Positions 57,585-64,000 of a stretch of DNA of 64,000 bases are shown here, in pieces. A model generated the notes under the pieces. It was not told the DNA's origin. It saw only the letters and a program-made list of their open reading frames with translations, and made no database searches. The DNA is from CAVVGZ01 sp963841845 (GTDB taxonomy: Bacteria; Chloroflexota; Anaerolineae; Anaerolineales; Anaerolineaceae), in contig CAWJEG010000007.1 of the NCBI GenBank assembly GCA_963841845.1, forward strand, positions 186,001-250,000, read 5' to 3'. Position numbers and translations under genes: made by a program. Numbering within the stretch: the first letter of the stretch is position 1; the number at the start of each line of letters is the position of its first letter.

Positions 57585-57708
57585 TATTTAGATATATTAT
57601 ATCTTATTAATCAAGAGATATCATTCTTATGCAATATTTCTTATAATTATTAATCGAATGATCATTTTTTTGGTCGGTAAAATATTTTTTCAAAATCAGG
57701 ATTAAAAG

Positions 57709-58071
57709 ATGAATCCCAAAATTCCACATACAGCTTTTGGCTCCATTCAGATTGGTAACGAAAAATACGACCACGATGTTTTTATTTCACTCAACGGGTC
57801 TATCAATAAACGGAAGAAGAAACTTTCTAAAGAGGTTTTTGGTACTTCTCATGTGATATCTCTTGCTGAAGCAGAATATATCTATGAAGATGGGGCAGAT
57901 ATTTTGATTTTGGGATGCGGATGGATGGGAAAGGTTAAACTCTCTGATGAGGCCAGGAATTTTTTTGAAAAGAATCATATAACAACATATCTTGAATCCA
58001 CCCCAAAAGCCGTTGAACGTTGGAATGAGACCAGCGGGAACGGGATTGGGTTATTTCACATCACTTGTTAA
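57709..58071 (+). CDS. Mth938-domain protein
   Basis: A 120-residue single-domain protein: FGSIQIGNEKYDHDVFISL at the start, ADILILGCGWMGKVKLSDEA in the middle, and the C-terminal GIGLFHITC, which resembles the LHVTC end of the Mth938/AAMDC family. That fold includes a mitochondrial complex I assembly factor; bacterial members are uncharacterised. AGGA lies eight bases before the ATG. It is divergent from the hydrolase gene. Confidence 0.83.
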   Translation: MNPKIPHTAFGSIQIGNEKYDHDVFISLNGSINKRKKKLSKEVFGTSHVISLAEAEYIYEDGADILILGCGWMGKVKLSDEARNFFEKNHITTYLESTPKAVERWNETSGNGIGLFHITC

Positions 58072-58143
58072 GGATATACACTTATGGTTAGATAACCGTT
58101 TTTTGGAATAGGATATAGCTTGATAAATCCTTGAGGAGGCAGA

Positions 58144-58656
58144 ATGGCTCATTCACTTGTAGAACAATTGCGGTTCACTCGCCGCGAATTCATGCGTTGC
58201 ATCGATGGCATTTCGGATGACGAAGCCCAACAGCGAATATTACCAATGAATGCAATCGGCTGGATGATTGGCCATCTGGCAGACCAGGAAAACAAATACT
58301 GGGTGCTCGGAGGCCTGGGGAAAATACTTTATCCGGAATTGAACGAACAGGTCGGATACGGCAAACCACCTTCTACCCCGGCACTTTCAGAAATGATAGA
58401 CGTCTGGACGGAAATCACAAATACTGCAGATATTTTCCTGGAAAGCCTTACCCCGCTCGTTATGGATACAAAAATGGTAGTCCAGGGCACTACCCGCAAG
58501 GAAAACATTGGTACCATGCTGTACCGAAATATCTATCATTACTGGTTTCACCTCGGGGAAGCGTATTCCATTCGCCAGCTGCTTGGTCATTCAAACCTGC
58601 CGAGTTTTGTAGGAAATATGACCGATTATAACTATCAGCCTGAAAAACAGAAGTAA
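58144..58656 (+). CDS. DinB-family protein
   Basis: A 170-residue four-helix protein of the DinB/YfiT-like superfamily: LRFTRREFMRCIDGISDDEA, NAIGWMIGHLADQENKYW, and NIYHYWFHLGEAYSIRQLLGH hold the three histidines that usually bind a divalent metal. Members are often thiol-transferases or of unknown function. GAGGAGG precedes the ATG. A CAGGCGT/ACGCCTG inverted repeat follows the stop but lacks a T run. Confidence 0.85.
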   Translation: MAHSLVEQLRFTRREFMRCIDGISDDEAQQRILPMNAIGWMIGHLADQENKYWVLGGLGKILYPELNEQVGYGKPPSTPALSEMIDVWTEITNTADIFLESLTPLVMDTKMVVQGTTRKENIGTMLYRNIYHYWFHLGEAYSIRQLLGHSNLPSFVGNMTDYNYQPEKQK

Positions 58657-58948
58657 CCAGGCGTCAGCCTTGGGTCTCCACGCCTGCCCTATTCCTTGAA
58701 CCACTCCATATAAAAATATATTCAGAGCTGCTTGAGGCAAACCGATGCATTCAACCACAGCCGGCAGGAATGAGATTTTAATTTGGTTTTGTAACTAACA
58801 GCCAGAAATCAGGATATTCGAAACAGCCCAGCACAAAAAATCCCTTTTTCCTGGTTCCGACTGCCCGCCATCACCGTCTGGATTAGATATAGGCACCCCA
58901 CGGTCACCCGATTTTTATAATTCTGTGCCGATAGATTAAAATCTATCT

Positions 58949-59509
58949 ATGAATATGTCTATCTCACATAAATATCCGCTGCAACAGTTATATTTTGTAT
59001 TGGCTAAAAAGGAAATCATCCTCGCGGCAGGGATTTGTACAGTCGTTTTTTTATTCCTGATCCATAACAGTTCAAATAAGTACTTGCCTGAAAACGCTCC
59101 TGGAATCATCGCCATCCAATTTTGCGCATCACCGGAAACATTCATGGCTGTACTCAAACAATGGGGAGAAGCAGGAGTAACCGGTTACCGGGAACATCTA
59201 TGGCTTGATTACCTCTTTCCAGCATCCTACGCCATTTTTTTTGCCAGTCTGATTGCATGGCTGGAAAGGAAGAGAACGATTTCTACCGGTAAAATCCCCA
59301 TTATCTTTATTTTTCCCCTGGCCGCAGGTTTATTGGATTGGTTGGAAAATACGATTCACCTGCAGTTGCTCGAAAATCCGGCCGTCGTAAATGGTGTGCT
59401 GGTTTTAATTGCATTTGTCATTTCTTTCACAAAGTGGCTGTTATTGATTGTCACCGTTATATTTATTTTTTCCAGCTTCCTGAAGTCAATGATGCGGGAT
59501 AGTGGATAA
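58949..59509 (+). CDS. Polytopic membrane protein, unknown
   Basis: A 186-residue protein with about four membrane helices (IILAAGICTVVFLFLI, YLFPASYAIFFASLIAWL, IIFIFPLAAGLLDWLENTI, and the C-terminal LLLIVTVIFIFSSFL). The D-x-x-E in LLDWLENTIHLQ and the extracellular loop resemble a small family of unnamed bacterial membrane proteins. No function can be assigned. Start at 58949 or at the ATG six bases on. Confidence 0.65.
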   Translation: MNMSISHKYPLQQLYFVLAKKEIILAAGICTVVFLFLIHNSSNKYLPENAPGIIAIQFCASPETFMAVLKQWGEAGVTGYREHLWLDYLFPASYAIFFASLIAWLERKRTISTGKIPIIFIFPLAAGLLDWLENTIHLQLLENPAVVNGVLVLIAFVISFTKWLLLIVTVIFIFSSFLKSMMRDSG

Positions 59510-59601
59510 CCTGCCTTTCGGAAAAATTGGGTATATTGTTCTCAGAAAGGAGTTATTTTAAATAATCCATAAATCAAATAACCATCCAAATTGCACGGGG
59601 A

Positions 59602-60639
59602 ATGGGTAGGCTTTATATGGAAAGGAAAAACAACTTGGAAAGATTATTGGGCGACCCTGTTGTAAATTGGCTTCTGGAAGAAGAAAATCCGTCCGTCCGG
59701 TATTTTACCCTCACCGATCTTCTTACAGTACCCAAAAGCGATCCTGTGGCGATAAAGAGCTATAAATCAATTTACAGCGGTGGTCCAGTTCCAAAAATAC
59801 TGGAAAAGCAGAATCCCGGAGGGTATTGGGAGGAACCGGAAAATTTCTACATGCGCAAGAAATATCGCGGTACAGTGTGGACGATGCTCCTCCTGGCGGA
59901 ACTCGGTCTGGATGGTTACCATGCAGCGCTCCACAGGGCTGCTGAGTTTCTGTTTAAGAGCGCCCAGGATCCTGACACCGGCGCTTTTGCATACCGCAAC
60001 AAGGATGGAGTAGCCGTGCATGATGCAGTCATCCCCTGCCTGACCGCCAATATGAGCTGGTGCCTCCTGCGCTATGGATACCTGGATGATCCAAGGCTGC
60101 AAAATGCCGTCCGGTGGCTGACCACTTATTTGCGCTTTGATGACGGTGAGGATAAACCGCCCCGCGTGTATCCCTATGACAGGTTCGAAAATTGCTGGGG
60201 ATCGCATACCTGCATGACAGCCGTCGTAAAAACCTTGAAAGCTCTCTCCCAAATACCCCCAAATAAAAGGTCTGATCCTGTTAACCAAACAATTTCCAAT
60301 GGCGCAGAATTTATCCTTAAGCACTATCTCTACCGGCGCAGCCACAATTTATCTGTTATCGCTAATCCTTCCTGGATTGAGCTTGGATTTCCGCTGATGT
60401 GGAAACCCGATGTGCTGGAAATGTTAACAGTCCTGCTGGACCTGGGATTTACCGACAGCCGCATGCAGGATGCTGTAGATGTGGTTCGCTCAAAGAGGAA
60501 TCCGGAAGGCAAATGGCTCCTGGAAAGCAGTTATAATGGCCGCTTCCAGGTACGTATCGAGGGAAAGGGTAAACCAAGTAAATGGATCACACTAAAAGCG
60601 TTAAGCGCAATAAAAAAAGCAGTTCAGGCAGGGTTGTAA
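59602..60639 (+). CDS. Alpha/alpha-toroid (prenyltransferase/squalene-cyclase-like) protein
   Basis: A 345-residue helical protein with repeats such as VPKILEKQNPGGYWEEPENF, LAELGLDGYHAALHRAAEFL, and ERFENCWGSHTCM-like segments (actual FENCWGSHTCMTAVVKTLKA), typical of alpha/alpha toroid folds. It has no DXDD cyclase motif, so it is unlikely to be a terpene cyclase; homologues in anaerobes are usually of unknown function. Start at 59602 or at the ATG at 59617. Confidence 0.72.
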   Translation: MGRLYMERKNNLERLLGDPVVNWLLEEENPSVRYFTLTDLLTVPKSDPVAIKSYKSIYSGGPVPKILEKQNPGGYWEEPENFYMRKKYRGTVWTMLLLAELGLDGYHAALHRAAEFLFKSAQDPDTGAFAYRNKDGVAVHDAVIPCLTANMSWCLLRYGYLDDPRLQNAVRWLTTYLRFDDGEDKPPRVYPYDRFENCWGSHTCMTAVVKTLKALSQIPPNKRSDPVNQTISNGAEFILKHYLYRRSHNLSVIANPSWIELGFPLMWKPDVLEMLTVLLDLGFTDSRMQDAVDVVRSKRNPEGKWLLESSYNGRFQVRIEGKGKPSKWITLKALSAIKKAVQAGL

Positions 60640-60718
60640 TACAATTTATTCCGCCAAACACAGTGCCGTTGATTATCCGCAAATTTGATTGTTCGTCCTT
60701 ATTTTGGAGATAAATCCT

Positions 60719-61237
60719 TTGAATCCAGGCAAAACAGAGGCAGATTTATATCAGTTCCTTGCAGATAACTATATCGAATATTCGCGCTATGAGCACCCGC
60801 CAGTTTATACCTGTGATGAAGCGTCCCTGCAACTCCCCGATGCTCCCGGTGCCGCTACCAAGAACCTGCTGCTCACATGCCCGGAATCAAATCGGTATTA
60901 TTTATTGGTTGCTGCAGGAGAAAAACGGATCCATTTTAAGCACCTTGGAAAAATTCTGGGCGAAAAAAAACTGCGGTTTGCCAGTGAGACAAGCTTAATC
61001 GAATTCCTTGGTGTCAAACAGGGTGCTGTCACCCTGCTCGGAATAATTAATGATCGGGAAAATCGGGTTATCGTATTAATTGATAGCGATCTTAAGCAAG
61101 CCCAGGCATTGCAATGCCATCCGCTTGTAAATACAGCAACTCTGGTAATCTCTTTCAATGACTTGATTAGGTTTCTTTCACTTGTCAATCACCCTCCGGT
61201 TTTTATTAGCGGCTTTTCCAGTCACGAGACAGCTTAG
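60719..61237 (+). CDS. YbaK/ProX-type aminoacyl-tRNA deacylase-like protein
   Basis: A 172-residue single-domain protein of the ProX/PrdX editing family, which removes mischarged Ala or Cys from tRNA. LYQFLADNYIEYSRYEHPPV, AATKNLLLTCPESNRYYLLV, and QGAVTLLGIINDRENRVIVL are the characteristic segments, with the conserved lysine in GAATKNLLL. The start is a TTG at 60719 with TTGGAGA nine bases upstream. Confidence 0.87.
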   Translation: MNPGKTEADLYQFLADNYIEYSRYEHPPVYTCDEASLQLPDAPGAATKNLLLTCPESNRYYLLVAAGEKRIHFKHLGKILGEKKLRFASETSLIEFLGVKQGAVTLLGIINDRENRVIVLIDSDLKQAQALQCHPLVNTATLVISFNDLIRFLSLVNHPPVFISGFSSHETA

Positions 61238-61605
61238 GGGTTGCCTTTGGTGCACGAAAATTAAGGTTATAAAAATAATGTGGGGGATATTCTTGCGCAT
61301 ACAACTGCGATATTCCGCTGTTTGGTATACAGCCCCTCCGGTATAACACAAATCTTCTTCGGAGCCGAATCGTAAAAACCCATCTGTGGGAAGCCCTCAG
61401 TAGACAAGGGAGGCCGAATCCCGCAGCCGGACTCCACCCCTGAGTGATAACGGCTTGAGTGTTGTCTTGCCAGGGATCAGCCTTAACAAATTCTGCAATA
61501 CGCTTGAGAATTTCTCGAATATTTTGATTGAATTTGTTGGATAAACTCCCAAAATTACAGAATTGGTCTCCGGTTAAAATCATTTGGCAATGAAATTGTT
61601 CTTGT
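61238..61605. other. Intergenic region, 370 bases, possibly decayed coding sequence
   Basis: A minus-strand frame is open from 61643 to 61206, but it overlaps the end of the stress-protein gene and the convergent deacylase gene, and it changes character midway. A stretch reading FYDSAPKKICVIPEGLYTKQ lies in another frame. I see no intact gene, terminator or repeat. Confidence 0.35.
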
Positions 61606-62811
61606 TTATCCCCTGCCCATCTTTCTTGCCATTTGTTGGACAAAGTCGGCGGTTATCTCAGCAATACCTTGTTCTCGTGCCCGCTCATTGATAACTCTTT
61701 GAGCCATGCGGCGGGCAAATGGTGGAACACGTTTCAGGCGTTCCTCTGCTTCTGCAGTCCACGGAATATCCTGGCCGTCTACCGGTTTGTTTTCCTCCGG
61801 CAGGATAATTGGATGTTCATTGGATCTGGTAATCAATAAATTGCAATTTATCAGGCGGGCAAGATTATGGGAATTTGATCCGATGAGAGAACCTTTCTGT
61901 CGATGGAGTCCCCATCTTCCCACAACCACGAAACTGGCATTTGTGAGCGCTGCATAATGGTGAATTTGTGGGTATACTTTGCCAGCTAAAACCTTTGTGT
62001 GCATATCCATTCCCAGGGATCTGGCAAAAAGAGCTGCCTGGTGAACACCGCTTGCATAGATCTTTTCCAGGCCCTGGTCAATAATCTCATCATGCAGTTT
62101 TTCCTGGGCAGGAAAATCAAAGCGCTGTTTATCTTTTTCAGGAAGGGATTCGGAAATTGTTTTAAACACTCCCAGGTGAAAGTAAGGATCATAGACTGCT
62201 ACACCATGAAGTTCACCATTGTCCAATTTTGCCAGGTTAACGGCTGTATTAACTGCGTTAAATGAATCCTGGCTGCCATCTACTCCTACAACAACAGGAT
62301 GTTCCTTCAATACCCAGGGCTGGCGGATTATCATCAAATCGGATTTTTCTGCATGCAGCAGGATTCGCTCAGTCAACCCGCCCAGTTGGCTTTCAGCTAC
62401 CCATCCGTGTCCCCAGGCGCCCATCACGATTAAATCAGGCTCGTAGTCAGTAATGAGATTTAAAAGCTTGAGGTAATTCGATCCTTCCGGGGTAATCCCT
62501 TTGCATACGAATCCGCTTTTTTCTGCACACAGAAATAATGGCGCCAGGTAAGCATCCGAAATAAGCTGCATCCCATCCGTGATAAGGTTTTCATGAGTGC
62601 TGCGTAATTGTCCCAGTGTCTGTTCTTCCTGATACCGGTCAGGCAAACCATTTTCCATCTGTTCAAATCGTTCGCGGTGAAGTCTCGCCGCGTATACGTG
62701 GCAGCCCAATATTTCGCACTGTGAGATTTTCTCACCCAGTTTTTGCACTGTTTCTATTGCCAGGTTGGACCACAATGATCCGTCTAAAGCCACAAGTATC
62801 TTTTTATACAC
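61606..62811 (-). CDS. Tandem universal-stress protein fused to a PCP-reductase-like domain
   Basis: A 401-residue protein. Residues 1-160 and about 168-325 are two USP domains: KILVALDGSLWSNLAIETV with ADLIVMGAWGHG-like sequence (actual LIVMGAWGHGWVAESQLGG), and VVVGVDGSQDSFNAVNTAV with VVVGRWGLHRQKGSLIGSNS; both have ATP-binding-type loops. The last 55 residues (PWTAEAEERLKRVPPFARRM and ITADFVQQMARKMG) match the small domain found at the end of light-independent protochlorophyllide reductase B. No chlorophyll genes are present, so this domain must serve another role. It starts two bases after the unknown gene upstream. Confidence 0.87.
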   Translation of the reverse strand: MYKKILVALDGSLWSNLAIETVQKLGEKISQCEILGCHVYAARLHRERFEQMENGLPDRYQEEQTLGQLRSTHENLITDGMQLISDAYLAPLFLCAEKSGFVCKGITPEGSNYLKLLNLITDYEPDLIVMGAWGHGWVAESQLGGLTERILLHAEKSDLMIIRQPWVLKEHPVVVGVDGSQDSFNAVNTAVNLAKLDNGELHGVAVYDPYFHLGVFKTISESLPEKDKQRFDFPAQEKLHDEIIDQGLEKIYASGVHQAALFARSLGMDMHTKVLAGKVYPQIHHYAALTNASFVVVGRWGLHRQKGSLIGSNSHNLARLINCNLLITRSNEHPIILPEENKPVDGQDIPWTAEAEERLKRVPPFARRMAQRVINERAREQGIAEITADFVQQMARKMGRG

Positions 62812-62813
62812 AA

Positions 62814-63500
62814 TTATTTCCTGGGGTATGGGGTCTTGTTCTTTATCCCAACGATGTGAAAAAGATATCCCATTGAATATTGGGGTTGGAAAATATGAAA
62901 TGCATCCCGGGAAAACATCTGGCGGGCAGCCAAAAGAAATCGGTAATACGGGTTCTCCGGATCAATCAGCTCTGCAATTGCATTAAACTGATAGCTCGGA
63001 TAACGGGGTGCATCGCCAGTGAAAAGCAGGGCACAGAAGGGATTGGATTGAATATTTTGGAGAGTCTGGCCGTCAAAAATTTCTAATCCCCCAAGCATCC
63101 AGGGGTCAAAGGACAATTCATCACTATAAAATTCTCCCAACGTCTGGATACGGCGATCCAGTGACACCTCCCATGGATCATTCTGGGATTCTTCCACTAC
63201 CTGTTCAAATAGGCGAATAAACCGTTCTACAACATCCTTTTTCGGAAGAAGCCCTACCCCGCGGGTTGCCAGGTTAATAGAAAAAAATCCATCATTCCAG
63301 CTTGCCAGAACTGGTAAGTGAGCAGGCTGGGATTTAACTGCCGCAGAACCCGATTTTTGGAGAGTCTCTATCATCTCCATCCGTGCAGTGGACTGCCACT
63401 CTAAAAATGGCTGCGGCAGTATCTCTTTATTAAAGGTATATTCTTCTTGATCTCGGGATGCGTTTATGCTTTCGGTATTAATAACCACTTTATATGGCAA
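62814..63500 (-). CDS. Unknown protein upstream of the stress protein
   Basis: A 228-residue soluble protein without a recognised family. WSDGFF-like aromatic stretches (actual LASWNDGFFSINLAT), FYSDELSFDPWMLGGLEIFD and PRYPSYQFNAIAELIDPENP suggest a compact alpha/beta protein. The start is a TTG at 63500 with AGGAA about nine bases upstream. It is two bases from the USP fusion, so the two are almost certainly co-translated and may act together. Confidence 0.6.
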   Translation of the reverse strand: MPYKVVINTESINASRDQEEYTFNKEILPQPFLEWQSTARMEMIETLQKSGSAAVKSQPAHLPVLASWNDGFFSINLATRGVGLLPKKDVVERFIRLFEQVVEESQNDPWEVSLDRRIQTLGEFYSDELSFDPWMLGGLEIFDGQTLQNIQSNPFCALLFTGDAPRYPSYQFNAIAELIDPENPYYRFLLAARQMFSRDAFHIFQPQYSMGYLFHIVGIKNKTPYPRK

Positions 63501-63769
63501 CTATAAAAATTCCTTTCCTACCAATAAGATCGTCCTTCATTAAATCGAATTCCGGGCTCAGATTGACCGCCACCAGAACCGCAATCATTTTATCCCATTC
63601 ATGTAAATCATGTACCTCACTTCACCTTACATTTCATCCAAAATATCAATGGTTGTCCATTGTACTGCAGGATTCGTTTACTACATCCGGGAGTATTTAT
63701 TATGTAAGGATCTGAGGTTGGTCTTCTTGAGATAAATTCTTTCCCGCCTTCGGTTTAGAAATGAGATTG

Positions 63770-64000
63770 CTATTCAATTTGATCAAGAGGAATATCAAGT
63801 AAATAGGAAACTATCAATTTAAGCTCTTCATCTGTTCCTCCAAATGGAGGCATGGCAACATTTGCCTGGCCGCGCGGATCGCGCAGGAATTGTTTTAAGT
63901 CAGCCGGATCTGGATGGCGGGTTTTTGCCTTCTCCGTCGCATCACCGGCAAGCCCTGGATGGCATCCGCCGCAGTTCCGGTCAAAGAGGGGTTTTCCGGA
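63770..64000 (-). CDS. c-type cytochrome, C-terminal part
   Basis: The last 76 codons of a gene that runs off the right edge. PLFDRNCGGCHPGLAGDA contains the CxxCH haem-binding motif (CGGCH), and NVAMPPFGGTDEEL contains the likely Met ligand, so this is a small class I cytochrome c domain of an electron-transfer chain. The N-terminus, signal peptide and any further domains are outside the window. The stop is TAG at 63770-63772. Between it and 63500 I see no gene. Confidence 0.88.
   Translation of the reverse strand, partial: SGKPLFDRNCGGCHPGLAGDATEKAKTRHPDPADLKQFLRDPRGQANVAMPPFGGTDEELKLIVSYLLDIPLDQIE

Noticed and set aside
58657..58948. Possible small gene or terminator after the DinB gene
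   Set aside because: Only a CAGGCGT/ACGCCTG inverted repeat without T run and no open frame with a ribosome site.
61206..61643. Minus-strand open frame of 145 codons
   Set aside because: It overlaps two good genes, shows no family pattern and no ribosome site.

Overview
The window looks like chromosomal DNA from an anaerobic member of the Chloroflexota, most likely class Anaerolineae. This is inferred from gene content: a one-chain pyruvate:ferredoxin oxidoreductase, an NfnAB-type transhydrogenase pair, VanW, LCP and LysM envelope proteins with Thr/Pro-rich linkers, golvesin-like surface domains and a CASTOR/POLLUX-type channel. No alignment was run. I saw no mobile element, CRISPR array or phage gene.

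Layout. 1-6 kb: the start of a MerR regulator, a surface protein, RidA, an amidohydrolase beside MtnA, and a protein of the family often labelled quinate dehydrogenase. 6-8.8 kb: an M23-type lipoprotein gene broken by about seven frame changes. 9-12.6 kb: the Nfn-like pair and a cysteine desulfurase. 12.6-23.6 kb, minus strand: an operon for the whole shikimate route to phenylalanine and tyrosine, in the order aroH-pheA-aroF-tyrA-aroA-aroE-aroC-aroKB-aroQ-aminotransferase-Gfo/Idh. It has a consensus promoter and a classical leader-peptide attenuator: 31 codons with a Tyr/Phe-rich block, then mutually exclusive hairpins ending in an intrinsic terminator just before aroH.

23.8-30.4 kb, minus strand: a eukaryote-like ubiquitin-type conjugation operon. 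It encodes a GntR-E1 fusion, a three-helix membrane protein, a RING-like zinc protein, an E2 with a fused ubiquitin-like domain, a free ubiquitin-like protein ending in Gly, a JAMM peptidase, a membrane FHA protein and a membrane VWA protein. Its promoter matches both consensus hexamers, and a dyad at the start site could be the operator bound by the E1's own GntR domain. This is the most unusual system in the window.

30.4-41.4 kb: FmdB-CsoR-OsmC with a CsoR-like operator, thrC-thrB, small envelope and metabolic genes, nifJ (one frame break) with a dihydroorotate-dehydrogenase-like partner, and rpsU-infA behind a long leader that carries a terminator. 41.7-47.5 kb: a complete rrn operon on the minus strand (16S, tRNA-Ile, tRNA-Ala, 23S, 5S) with three tandem promoters. 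47.5-64 kb: envelope proteins (VanW, LCP), a pair of related membrane proteins, a putative ion channel, small enzymes, a universal-stress protein fused to a PCP-reductase-like domain, and the C-terminal end of a c-type cytochrome.

Caution: five genes (the M23 lipoprotein, aroKB, aroA, tyrA, nifJ) carry frame breaks. Nearly all can be repaired by removing one base, and reading sense is kept on both sides. Sequencing or assembly error is the simplest explanation, so I annotate the last four as probably functional genes.
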